A DNA stretch of 64,000 nt from an uncultured Alphaproteobacteria bacterium (GTDB lineage Bacteria; Pseudomonadota; Alphaproteobacteria; RF32; CAG-239), in NCBI GenBank assembly GCA_910577205.1, contig CAJTMA010000009.1:1-64000 (forward strand), in the 5' to 3' direction. The notes under the pieces are model-generated. The model was given only the letters and a program-made list of their open reading frames with translations. It was not told the origin of the DNA and made no database searches. Each line of letters begins with the position of its first letter. Position 1 is the stretch's first letter. Below, piece by piece: positions 53,931 to 61,476 of the stretch. The position numbers and the translations under genes are program-made.

Positions 53931-54296
53931 CAATTCAACTTTAGCACCAGCGGCTTCCAACTTAGCTTTGATTTCTTCAGCTTCAGCTTTAGCTGCGCCT
54001 TCTTTAACAGTCTTCGGAGCACCGTCAACCAAATCCTTAGCTTCTTTCAGACCCAGCTGAGTGATAGCGCGGATTTCTTTAATAACGTTGATTTTGTTAG
54101 CGCCAGCTTCAACCAAAACGACATCAAATTCGTCTTTTTCTTCAGCAGCAGCACCGGCAGCAGCGCCACCAGCAGCAACAGCAACAGCAGCAGCGGCAGA
54201 AACGCCCCATTTTTCTTCTAACATTTTTGACAGATCAGCAGCTTCCATAACGGTCAAAGCTGACAATTCATCTACTAACTTGGCTAAATCGGCCAT
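53925..54296 (-). CDS. rplL: 50S ribosomal protein L7/L12
   Basis: Stalk protein that recruits translation GTPases; 123 residues. The N-terminal dimerisation domain is followed by an Ala/Gly-rich hinge (AAAAVAVAAGGAAAGAAAEEK) and a C-terminal domain with KINVIKEIRAITQLGLKEAKDLVDGAPK. GGAG precedes the ATG. Palindromes lie on both sides, F before and E after it. Confidence 0.99.
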   Translation of the reverse strand: MADLAKLVDELSALTVMEAADLSKMLEEKWGVSAAAAVAVAAGGAAAGAAAEEKDEFDVVLVEAGANKINVIKEIRAITQLGLKEAKDLVDGAPKTVKEGAAKAEAEEIKAKLEAAGAKVELK

Positions 54297-54345
54297 ATTT
54301 TTTCTCCAATAAATTTTATTAAATCAATAAACTAAAAATTCTTTA

Positions 54346-54463
54346 CATACTCAATTTTGCGTTTTAGGAAAGGCTATGCGCCAGAGATTTTGAGCAACAA
54401 GTACAAAAAAGTACATTAGCGAAAAATCCCCAAGCAGAACCATCATAAAACCAAAATTTATGC
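54346..54463 (+). repeat. Long imperfect palindrome F, between rplJ and rplL
   Basis: Left arm CATACTCAATTTTGCGTTTTA pairs with the right arm, whose complement reads CATAAATTTTGGTTTTATG; both continue inward to GATTTT and GC. The rplJ stop (54458-54460) is in the right arm. The core is AAGTACAAAAAAGTACATTAG. Confidence 0.8.
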
Positions 54464-54940
54464 AGCTTCTTTCTCGCTGTAAGCCTTCGTAACTCTCGCC
54501 AGCTGAGCACCAGGAGCCTGCAACAGGCCGATAATTTTGGCGCGCAGTTCGTCCAGTGACGGGATAGTAGCCAAACGTTTAATCTCATCCAGAGAAAGAA
54601 CGCCAGTACCCATAGCACCGCCTACCAATACGAGCTTTTCGTTGGTTTTAGCGAATTCAACACAAGCTTTGCAAGCTGAAATCGGATCATTGGCGAACGC
54701 AATAGCGGTCGGACCTTTGAACAAATCAGTCAAATCTTCAAATTTTGTGCCTTTAAGAGCCAGACGAGTAATCCGATTTTTAGTAACTCTGAAACCTGCA
54801 CCCGCTTTGCGTACATTGTCGCGCAGTTCCGAAACTTCTTTCACCGTCAAACCTTTATAATGGGATACGATGATAACTTCGGCACCGTTAAACAACGCAT
54901 TTAATTCGTTGAGCAAGTCTGCTTTTTCTTCACGGTTCAC
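54458..54940 (-). CDS. rplJ: 50S ribosomal protein L10
   Basis: Base of the L7/L12 stalk; 160 residues. It starts with GTG (MNREEKADLLNELNALFNGA), with GGAG 7 nt upstream; family segments HYKGLTVKEVSELRDNVRKAG and KNRITRLALKGT are present. A structured L10 leader precedes it, so autogenous repression by L10 or L10(L12)4 is likely. Confidence 0.98.
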   Translation of the reverse strand: MNREEKADLLNELNALFNGAEVIIVSHYKGLTVKEVSELRDNVRKAGAGFRVTKNRITRLALKGTKFEDLTDLFKGPTAIAFANDPISACKACVEFAKTNEKLVLVGGAMGTGVLSLDEIKRLATIPSLDELRAKIIGLLQAPGAQLARVTKAYSEKEAA

Positions 54941-55058
54941 TTATTGTCTCCACAATAAAACATCAGTTTTCTTGATGTTGTTTTAACACATATCAGCTTA
55001 ACATCACCGGCCGCCGCAGAAAACTTTGGCTGCGAGCTCAGCTAAACTGAAACCTAAT

Positions 55059-55167
55059 CTGTCCAGGAGAAAAGATATAAATTTGCATTTACTCCCGTCT
55101 GTGCAGGATATTTAGGGTTCAGCCAGCTTACCGAAATAAGCACTGCACCACCTGCAGTCTTGGACAG
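55059..55167 (-). ncRNA. L10 (rplJ) leader regulatory RNA
   Basis: On the minus strand the element is closed by CTGTCC (55167-55162) pairing with GGACAG (55064-55059). Inside are AAGACTGCAGGTGGTGCAG, GAACCCTAAATATCCTGCA and CAGACGGGAGT, matching the pattern of the bacterial L10 leader, which binds ribosomal protein L10 to control rplJ-rplL translation. Two further hairpins precede it: CAGAAGG/CCTTCTG (55173-55191) and GGGAGG/CCTCCC with a TTCG loop (55202-55217). The remaining 54941-55058 links it to the rplJ start. Confidence 0.75.
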
Positions 55168-55264
55168 TTTTTCAGAAGGACAAACCTTCTGAGAGCGGTT
55201 TGGGAGGCGAACCTCCCGCCCCTTAAACTTTATTTTCTTCAACAATATAATTGTTAAAGAGGGG

Positions 55265-55359
55265 TTTGAAATTTTAGCGTGCTGCGCAGTTAACTTTTTT
55301 CGCAGTGTAGAAAGCTACCCTAGAACAAAAATTAACAAGCATGACGCAAAATTACAAAG
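55265..55359 (+). repeat. Long imperfect palindrome G1, second after rplA
   Basis: Left arm TTTGAAATTTTAGCGTGCTGC against TTTGTAATTTTGCGTCATGC from the right arm, then TTAA-TTTTT. The core is GTGTAGAAAGCTACCCTAG, whose stem GTAG/CTAC resembles the G-C form seen in D. Together with G2 it forms a tandem pair. Confidence 0.8.
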
Positions 55360-55370
55360 CCGGAAATAAT

Positions 55371-55469
55371 CTTTAAGAAAATGCGGGTGCTGCGATGTTG
55401 GTTTTTGACGATATGTACAGATAGTTACATTAGGAAAAAAACAACAAGCATGACCCCATTTTACTAAAG
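55371..55469 (+). repeat. Long imperfect palindrome G2, directly after rplA
   Basis: Left arm CTTTAAGAAAATGCGGGTGC against CTTTAGTAAAATGGGGTCATG, then TGC and GTTG. The rplA stop TAG (55464-55466) lies in the right arm. The core is ATGTACAGATAGTTACATTAG. Shares GCTGCGATGT with palindrome H and GCATGAC with G1. Confidence 0.82.
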
Positions 55470-56147
55470 GTTAGAAATATCGACTTTAATGCCAACACCC
55501 ATAGTACTAGACAAAGAAATTTTCTTCATATAAGTACCTTTAGCGCCTTGCGGTTTTGCTTTCAAGATAGCATCAACGAAAGCTTTGGCATTTTCATAAA
55601 TCTGATCTTCGCTGAAAGAAGCTTTACCGATACCGGCGTGAACAATACCGTTCTTTTCAACACGGAACTGAACTTCACCAGCTTTAGCATTTTTAACAGC
55701 AGTAGCAACATCAGCAGTAACAGTACCCAGTTTCGGGTTCGGCATCAAGCCTTTCGGACCCAATACGCGGGCAACGCGGCCAGCCATACCCATCATATCC
55801 GGGGTAGCAATGCAGCGATCGAAATCAACTTTGCCAGCCATAATGGAGTCAACCAGATTTTCAGCACCGACAATATCAGCACCGGCAGCTTTAGCTTCAT
55901 CAGCTTTTTCGCCCTGAGCAAAAACAGCCACGCGGACTTTCTTGCCAGAACCGTTCGGCAGTGCGCAAACACCGCGAACCATCTGATCTGCATACTTCGG
56001 ATCGACACCCAGATTGATAGCCATATCAATGGTTTCATCAAATTTGGCAGTAGCGTTTTCTTTAACGATTTTAACAGCTTCTTTCAGAGCATAAGCCTGA
56101 TCTTTGTTAACTGTCTTATAAGCGTTTACGATTCTTTTTCCGGTCAT
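55464..56147 (-). CDS. rplA: 50S ribosomal protein L1
   Basis: L1-stalk protein and, in many bacteria, repressor of its own operon; 227 residues. Signatures are VNLGVDPKYADQMVRGVCALP and MGMAGRVARVLGPKGLMPNPKLGTV. GGAG precedes the ATG by 8 nt; it lies 5 bp after rplK. Two tandem palindromes begin at its stop codon. Confidence 0.98.
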   Translation of the reverse strand: MTGKRIVNAYKTVNKDQAYALKEAVKIVKENATAKFDETIDMAINLGVDPKYADQMVRGVCALPNGSGKKVRVAVFAQGEKADEAKAAGADIVGAENLVDSIMAGKVDFDRCIATPDMMGMAGRVARVLGPKGLMPNPKLGTVTADVATAVKNAKAGEVQFRVEKNGIVHAGIGKASFSEDQIYENAKAFVDAILKAKPQGAKGTYMKKISLSSTMGVGIKVDISNL

Positions 56148-56152
56148 CTATC

Positions 56153-56590
56153 TTACTCCACTACCTTGATACCCATAGAAACAGCCTGACCTTTAACCAT
56201 GTTCATGGCAGATTCAACTGTAGAACAGTTCAAATCCGGCAATTTGGTTTCGGCAATTTCTTTAACCTGAGCCATAGTGATTTGGCCGGCAACAGTCTTA
56301 CCCGGTTCTTTAGAAGCGGATTTAACATTAGCAGCTTTTTTAATCAGGTAAGAAACCGGCGGCAATTTGGTTTCAAAAGTGAAAGATTTATCTTCATAAG
56401 CGGTAATAACAACCGGCACAGGAACACCCGGTTCCATTTTTTGTGTAGCAGCATTAAACGCTTTGCAGAATTCCATAATATTCAAGCCTTTTTGGCCGAG
56501 AGCCGGACCAACCGGAGGAGAAGGGTTAGCCTTTCCAGCGGGGATTTGAAGCTTGATTAAGCCTAAAATTTTCTTTTTAGATTTAGCCAT
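56153..56590 (-). CDS. rplK: 50S ribosomal protein L11
   Basis: GTPase-centre protein; 145 residues. Segments LIKLQIPAGKANPSPPVGPALGQKGLNIMEFCKAFN and KSASKEPGK are diagnostic in pieces. The start at 56590 is fixed by AGAGG 7 nt upstream; the frame continues 18 codons further upstream, but this lies in the leader. It is cut off from nusG by two inserted genes. Confidence 0.98.
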   Translation of the reverse strand: MAKSKKKILGLIKLQIPAGKANPSPPVGPALGQKGLNIMEFCKAFNAATQKMEPGVPVPVVITAYEDKSFTFETKLPPVSYLIKKAANVKSASKEPGKTVAGQITMAQVKEIAETKLPDLNCSTVESAMNMVKGQAVSMGIKVVE

Positions 56591-56709
56591 TTCAATACCT
56601 CTGTTAGGATCGTGGTTTATATCAGGCCATGGCTGGCCTCCCACGAAATTAAATTAAAATTACGATTCGCTCCATACAGGATACAATCATCCCTTCTGAG
56701 AGTCGCCCC

Positions 56710-56737
56710 TGTATACCACATTCTTTTCATTTTGCAA
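56710..56737 (-). promoter_or_regulatory. Promoter of rplK-rplA
   Basis: On the minus strand TTGCAA (56737-56732) and TATACA (56715-56710) with a 16-bp spacer, about 120 nt before the rplK start. A local promoter is expected because nusG is no longer directly upstream. Confidence 0.6.
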
Positions 56738-56882
56738 GCACTTTTTCGAAAACAATCTAAAAAAAAGCCATCCTAACCTATTGATGCGATTCAGAAAATG
56801 CATCTGCCGGGCAGATTTCGCGCTTGATTTTGTCCATTACCGGGGGTATAATTTATCCATCACCTTTAGCAGGATAATAACC

Positions 56883-58460
56883 ATGGCGTCCGATACTCAC
56901 AACAAACAATTAAAAGACAAAATCAAACACCTGCTTTTAAAGTATGGCGCTTTGCCGCTTATTTTCATGACAGGCAAAGCTCTGCCCTCCTGCTCGTCGG
57001 AAAGCAAAGACGCACCCCACCCCCGAACAGAAATCCAAAACAAAATTCCTGCACCGCAAGTAGCCCAGGCCACAACAGACATCACATTTGCCACAGACAC
57101 ACTGGAAACACCATCTTTGGCGCTTATGTATTATGCCCACCCGTCAATCATCCGCAATTTCGTTCCCGATAACAGCAAATACGCTTTGCATCTGTCTACA
57201 CTGGTTCATGAAAACAAGCACAAAGACAACTATAATCAAAAAATGTCTTTGCGCCCTCTGACACCAATGCAATATGCCTGTATGCGCATTGATGATGAAA
57301 TTTCAGCCTCTATATGCGAATTGTTGACCTTGCGTTTTGAATATCTTGCCGCCCAATCTTCCGAAGAAAAACAAAAGATAGTGAAATTTGCCAATCAGCG
57401 CCGGTTCAACTATTATTTTGATGCCGTTGAAGCCGGAAAAATCCACCCCGAAAAAACAGACAGCCTAAATCGCGAACAGGAATGGAAGTTTATTGCCCAG
57501 GAAACCGAAAAAATGTGGATGGAAAATTCATGGCCGGTTTACCGTCCCGGCATTACCCGAATGGTGGAAAGATACTTGGGCCGCATTCCTGCCAACCTAT
57601 CTCAAAAACAAACCGATAAAAATTACCGTAAAGCCCGTCAAATCGCCTATAATATCGGCGGCGTTAATTTCCTGCAATACCTCCCCGAAAGAAACAGCGT
57701 CCCGGATAAGACCTTAAAAATGATGGACGGCATCGGACAAATGGATATATTTGCCGCTAACAAAAAAGAATATATGCAGCGCATTAACATCACCATCAAT
57801 AAACTAAAACACCAAAATCAGATACTCTCTCCGGAACTGATTACCCATGTATGTACTGCGGAAGGGCTTAAACTGGCGCTGAAAGGAATTGACCGCGAAG
57901 TTTTGTTAAAACACCCAAACATCGTTGCCGCCTGCTACCACAACATCAACAAAAAATTATCATCTTCGGCGGAAAACTCTGGCCTGCCCTTAACCATACT
58001 TCACAAAGAAAGCCTCAACGGGCCTTACCTCCCCGAAGCAACATCGCCGGAATTAACCTCCCAACTCTATACCCACAAAAACGTTGATTTATATGCACTT
58101 ATTGCCGACTTTAGATCCGCAGCATTTGCAAACCCGTTACTTAACATCGAACAATATACATCTCCTGACGAAGTATTTCTGCAATTCGAACTCAACAACT
58201 TACGCAAACGCAGCAGCGAAGAAGCCACTTCCCCGGCTCCACCTCCGGCTGGCAATAAAACAAAACCTCGACGCTCGGAAAAAATGAACGTCAAAGCTCC
58301 TGATTTCTCCCAACCGATATTAACATCTGCTTCGCCTGAACAGATGGCGGAAATTTATAGCTCTATCCGGGAATTTAATAAAATTCCCCAAGTTATGAGA
58401 GAATGCAATATCGAAGCTCAAAAAGCCTATTTAAAAAACCAGCAACAATCATCCAAATAA
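56883..58460 (+). CDS. Putative HExxH metallopeptidase, possibly a lipoprotein
   Basis: 525 residues. The N-terminus has a basic region, a hydrophobic segment (YGALPLIFMTG) and LPSC near residue 40, which could be a lipobox although the n-region is unusually long. HENKH at residues 109-113 matches the zinc-binding HExxH pattern, and DDEISASICELLTLRFEYL (from about 137) supplies a glutamate 26 residues later, as in gluzincin-type proteases. The C-terminal third contains a Pro/Ser-rich stretch. ATG at 56883 was chosen because AGGA precedes it. It lies on the opposite strand between rplK and nusG. The peptidase call is inference. Confidence 0.55.
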   Translation: MASDTHNKQLKDKIKHLLLKYGALPLIFMTGKALPSCSSESKDAPHPRTEIQNKIPAPQVAQATTDITFATDTLETPSLALMYYAHPSIIRNFVPDNSKYALHLSTLVHENKHKDNYNQKMSLRPLTPMQYACMRIDDEISASICELLTLRFEYLAAQSSEEKQKIVKFANQRRFNYYFDAVEAGKIHPEKTDSLNREQEWKFIAQETEKMWMENSWPVYRPGITRMVERYLGRIPANLSQKQTDKNYRKARQIAYNIGGVNFLQYLPERNSVPDKTLKMMDGIGQMDIFAANKKEYMQRINITINKLKHQNQILSPELITHVCTAEGLKLALKGIDREVLLKHPNIVAACYHNINKKLSSSAENSGLPLTILHKESLNGPYLPEATSPELTSQLYTHKNVDLYALIADFRSAAFANPLLNIEQYTSPDEVFLQFELNNLRKRSSEEATSPAPPPAGNKTKPRRSEKMNVKAPDFSQPILTSASPEQMAEIYSSIREFNKIPQVMRECNIEAQKAYLKNQQQSSK

Positions 58461-58461
58461 A

Positions 58462-58558
58462 TATCTACAGGTAACCTCCTGGTTCTATAGTAGCTACAAG
58501 CCTTACGGCTGGGCTGGTATATCTACTGCTCACGCAGGTGAGTGTACACTTAAACCAT
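58462..58558 (+). other. GC-richer structured intergenic segment
   Basis: Several small hairpins follow one another: CAGG/CCTG, AGCC/GGCT with loop TTAC, and CTCAC/GTGAG with loop GCAG, plus AGTAG/CTACT enclosing the second. The palindromes GTAGCTAC and AGTGTACACT are also present. It lies between the peptidase-like gene and a terminator, so it may be a 3' UTR structure or a small RNA. It does not resemble the palindrome family or any RNA family recognised here. Confidence 0.4.
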
Positions 58559-58588
58559 AAAAAAACATCTCCCAAAGGAGATGTTTTT
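58559..58588. terminator. Bidirectional terminator between two convergent genes
   Basis: AAAAACATCTCC/GGAGATGTTTTT stem with loop CAAA. Confidence 0.93.
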
Positions 58589-58592
58589 ATAC

Positions 58593-59078
58593 TTATTTTT
58601 TCAGTTCCGAAGTGCAATGCGGACAACGTGTCGCCTTAACAGGAATCTCCGTAAAGCAATAAGGGCAAGTCTTCTCTGTCGGCTCTTTCTTAGCTTCCTC
58701 AGCTTCTTCTTGTTTCAGCATTTTAGCCTGCAATTCATTGATTGCTTTAATCAGAATAAAGACGGCAAAAGCAACAATAGTAAAACTAATCAAAGCATTA
58801 ACAAACAAACCGAGATTAAGCGTAACAGCCCCGGCTTTTTGCGCAGCATCCAAAGATACATACGGCCCAGCCTGTGCGACACCGTCTTTTAAGACAACAA
58901 ACAAATTGGTAAAGTCTACTTTGCCTAACAGCAAACCAATCGGCGGCATAATCACATCTTTAACCAAAGAGTCGACAATCTTTCCGAAAGCCGCCCCGAT
59001 GATAATACCGACAGCCATATCAATCACATTGCCGCGCATGGCAAATTTTTTAAATTCATTTAAAAAGTTCTTAAACAT
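58593..59078 (-). CDS. mscL: Large-conductance mechanosensitive channel with zinc-ribbon tail
   Basis: Osmotic safety valve; 161 residues. The first transmembrane helix follows FKKFAMRGNVIDMAVGIIIGAAFGKI, the second is LGLFVNALISFTIVAFAVFILIKAI. After a Glu/Lys-rich linker, the C-terminus has CPYCFTEIPVKATRCPHC, a zinc-ribbon extension absent from E. coli MscL but seen in a number of other MscL proteins. ATG at 59078 was chosen because AGGAG touches the earlier ATG but lies 6 nt from this one. It sits between nusG and rplK. Confidence 0.95.
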   Translation of the reverse strand: MFKNFLNEFKKFAMRGNVIDMAVGIIIGAAFGKIVDSLVKDVIMPPIGLLLGKVDFTNLFVVLKDGVAQAGPYVSLDAAQKAGAVTLNLGLFVNALISFTIVAFAVFILIKAINELQAKMLKQEEAEEAKKEPTEKTCPYCFTEIPVKATRCPHCTSELKK

Positions 59079-59153
59079 TCTCATCTCCTGTTGTTATGCC
59101 CTAAATTTATAAAAAAATAATCGACATTTCAAGAGAGCAATCGATTAATGTGA

Positions 59154-59191
59154 AAAAAGCGCCGTGTACTTAGATACACAAGCGCTTTTTC
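59154..59191 (-). terminator. Terminator after nusG
   Basis: AAAAAGCGC/GCGCTTTTT stem, with inner TGTA/TACA, then a T-run on the minus strand. It separates secE-nusG from rplK transcription. Confidence 0.88.
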
Positions 59192-59219
59192 TTACAAGTA
59201 ATAACCCATAGAAGGATTT

Positions 59220-59750
59220 TTATATTTTTTCAACCTGATTAAATTCCAACTCCACAGGCGTGCTGCGACCAAAGATAGAAACAGAAACTTTCAAACGTGT
59301 CTTTTCCAAATCGACTTCTTCGACCAAACCAATGAACGATGCGAACGGACCGTCAGTCACGCGAACCTGCTCACCAACCTCATAATCCACAACAGTCTGA
59401 GGACGTTGAACACCTTCCTGCATCTGTGTCATAATACGGTTAGCTTCTGCTTCGGTAATCGGTTGCGGTTTATTGCGGCTGCCGAGAAAACCAGTCACTT
59501 TCGGCGTATTCATAACCACGTGCCAGCTTTCGTCAGACATTTCCATCTTAATCAGAATATATCCTGGGAAAAACTTGCGTTCAGAATTAACCTTGGAGCC
59601 TTTGCGAACTTCAACGACATCTTCTGTCGGAACAATAGCATCCAAAATTTTATCTTCCATTTTTTTGAGAATTGCCTGTTCCTTAATTGATTCGGCTACT
59701 TTTTTCTCCGAACCAGAGTAAACATGAAGAACATACCAACGTGCAGCCAT
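59220..59750 (-). CDS. nusG: Transcription termination/antitermination factor NusG
   Basis: RNA-polymerase-bound factor linking transcription to translation and Rho; 176 residues. The NGN domain starts WYVLHVYSGSEKKVAESIKEQ and contains FFPGYILIKMEM; the KOW motif is EQVRVTDGPFASFIGLVEEVD. GGAG lies 8 nt before the ATG. It follows secE by 3 bp. Confidence 0.98.
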   Translation of the reverse strand: MAARWYVLHVYSGSEKKVAESIKEQAILKKMEDKILDAIVPTEDVVEVRKGSKVNSERKFFPGYILIKMEMSDESWHVVMNTPKVTGFLGSRNKPQPITEAEANRIMTQMQEGVQRPQTVVDYEVGEQVRVTDGPFASFIGLVEEVDLEKTRLKVSVSIFGRSTPVELEFNQVEKI

Positions 59751-59753
59751 AAT

Positions 59754-59951
59754 CTAAACTCCAAGACCAAATATTAACTTAACAACCCAACCGAAAAACT
59801 GATCGACAAAGAAGAAAAAGGCAGAAGCAATAGCAACAAGTACAACTACCATAATTGAGGTACGGACAACCTCTTTGCGGGTCGGCCAAGTAACTTTTTT
59901 AATTTCTTGTTTAACTTGTCTAAAAAACTGTATCGGACTGATTTTTGCCAT
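59754..59951 (-). CDS. secE: Preprotein translocase subunit SecE
   Basis: Essential subunit of SecYEG; 65 residues, the short single-helix form. PIQFFRQVKQEIKKVTWPTRKEV is the conserved amphipathic helix region, followed by one membrane segment. ATG at 59951 was preferred because GGA precedes it by about 7 nt, whereas the ATG at 59963 has no ribosome site. tRNA-Trp, often upstream of secE, is absent. Confidence 0.96.
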   Translation of the reverse strand: MAKISPIQFFRQVKQEIKKVTWPTRKEVVRTSIMVVVLVAIASAFFFFVDQFFGWVVKLIFGLGV

Positions 59952-60222
59952 GGAAACATCCATTTCTACTAAAATTAAACATACCCCACCGATTCGTGAG
60001 AATTAAAGCAACCATAAACGATGACAGCCTGAATTTCAAGACAATTTTATTCAGACAGCCGTTTTTGTTGATTACAAATATCTTATGAAGCCGACCATAA
60101 ACCAATCTGCCGGACAATGCAACATCTTTTTCTTGCTAAATTTTAAGATTGACCGCCAATAAAACCCCGCTTTTCTCTCACATTTGAAAAAAGTGCCTCT
60201 CGCAATCATTTCGACAAAAAAC
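59952..60222. other. Divergent region between secE and the zinc-ribbon gene
   Basis: AT-rich and without a credible reading frame. The secE-nusG promoter must lie here; TTGAAA and TATGGT with a 17-bp spacer on the minus strand, roughly 100 nt before secE, is a weak candidate. Confidence 0.35.
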
Positions 60223-60251
60223 TTGACAACATTTTTGGTTTGATTTATAAA
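60223..60251 (+). promoter_or_regulatory. Promoter of the small zinc-ribbon gene
   Basis: TTGACA (60223-60228) and TATAAA (60246-60251) with a 17-bp spacer. The transcript would start near 60258 and carry the TTATTAATT leader motif at 60279-60287. Confidence 0.7.
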
Positions 60252-60295
60252 GCAAGCCAAGAGATTATCATTTTTCATTTATTAATTTTTTAATT

Positions 60296-60439
60296 ATGGA
60301 ACAAAAACAGAAGCCGAAGGAAAAGAAACGTACTTGCTGCCCCGTGTGCGGTTCAAAAAACACCTACGAATCAAACAAACCGAAAGAAGGGCATTATTTG
60401 TACTGCAATCATTGCGGTTATGAACACTGGGACGATTAA
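60296..60439 (+). CDS. 47-residue zinc-ribbon protein
   Basis: A short gene encoding a Lys-rich N-terminus (MEQKQKPKEKKR) followed by a two-knuckle zinc ribbon, CCPVCG and CNHCG, and an acidic end. The four knuckle cysteines plus His residues should bind one zinc; such ribbons bind nucleic acid or partner proteins. The leader has no ribosome site but carries TTATTAATT 8 nt before the ATG. A strong promoter and a terminator frame it, so it is probably expressed. Function unknown. Confidence 0.75.
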   Translation: MEQKQKPKEKKRTCCPVCGSKNTYESNKPKEGHYLYCNHCGYEHWDD

Positions 60440-60453
60440 TCCTCCCTCACATC

Positions 60454-60493
60454 AAAAAAAGCCTCTGGAGTTCCAAACTCCAAGGCTTTTTTT
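60454..60493. terminator. Bidirectional terminator after the zinc-ribbon gene
   Basis: AAAAAGCCT-GGAGT pairs with ACTCC-AGGCTTTTT around TTCCAA. The next gene converges on it. Confidence 0.92.
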
Positions 60494-60534
60494 AACGACA
60501 AACGCATCAAACGCCAACACTTATCGTTTGACGT

Positions 60535-61476
60535 CTACCGTCCACGGCCTTGCGCTCTCACAAACTGCTGATTTCTAGCCGCCACCTCACGACCTATCTG
60601 TTCATACTCTTGGGTGCTGTAATCCATATATTTTTCCGCATTCCAACTGCCGTTTGTTTTCTTATCAATAAAAGCCATAACATCTTTTCCGAGAGCATTA
60701 AAATTACCGTTAGCATCCAAGCAATAGACACGGCACAAACGATCAACACAGTAAAAATCGTCCTCTTCCGAAACCCCAATAACTCCACCTGCAACTTTTT
60801 TCAAAACATTTTGCGCCAAACCATAATGTTTCATTACGTTATTTCCAGCCTCCAGCTCCACAGACATCTCTTTTGCATCCATAAAAAACTCATCCCAAGA
60901 AGCGTTTTTACTATTGTCCTCTTTAATCATCGGAACTTCTTTCTCTTTTATATCTCTACGCACAATTCCCATCAAATAATGATACGATGCCTCCAGATTA
61001 TGCTTATTTAAGAATTTCATCACATTATAGTCACGCATATCTTTGAATTTTTCAATTTCAGAGGAAAAAGCGCTTCCCAATGAATTCTGCCCTTTCACTT
61101 TGAACCGTGCCAACACATCCTCATCAGTGGCCTTAGCATAAAAACGCGGCCATGAAGCATTTTCTCTTATCTGGCTAAATTGCGCCGCTTCTGGATGGTT
61201 GACAGGAACAACACAAAAGGTTTTATCATCAATAAAAAAAGTTTCCAACGCACCTACGCCGGAAGGACATTTGGCAAAAGCTTCCTTGTAATCAAAAACA
61301 TTCTCAGAAAGTGACTTAAAGTTATTTCCCTTGACAATACAAAGCTCTGCCTGCTCTCCCCTACTTTTCAGCACGAAACAGCCCGTCGCATCCACACTGT
61401 CCCCCAAACTTAAATGAAGATTACATATATCTCTTTCTGTTGCCGAAACCTGATCATATATTTTATTGCTGTCCAT
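60535..61476 (-). CDS. Hypothetical cytoplasmic protein
   Basis: 313 residues, soluble, not recognised. No signal peptide, membrane segment or known catalytic motif. The N-terminal third is Cys-containing with a LHLSLGDSVDATGCFVLKSR strand region; the C-terminus is Gln/Arg-rich. Unlike neighbouring orphan genes it has AGGGG before the ATG. Confidence 0.7.
   Translation of the reverse strand: MDSNKIYDQVSATERDICNLHLSLGDSVDATGCFVLKSRGEQAELCIVKGNNFKSLSENVFDYKEAFAKCPSGVGALETFFIDDKTFCVVPVNHPEAAQFSQIRENASWPRFYAKATDEDVLARFKVKGQNSLGSAFSSEIEKFKDMRDYNVMKFLNKHNLEASYHYLMGIVRRDIKEKEVPMIKEDNSKNASWDEFFMDAKEMSVELEAGNNVMKHYGLAQNVLKKVAGGVIGVSEEDDFYCVDRLCRVYCLDANGNFNALGKDVMAFIDKKTNGSWNAEKYMDYSTQEYEQIGREVAARNQQFVRAQGRGR

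Noticed and set aside
59952..60295. tRNA-Trp gene upstream of secE
   Set aside because: No cloverleaf or T-loop sequence is present in this gap or elsewhere in the window.
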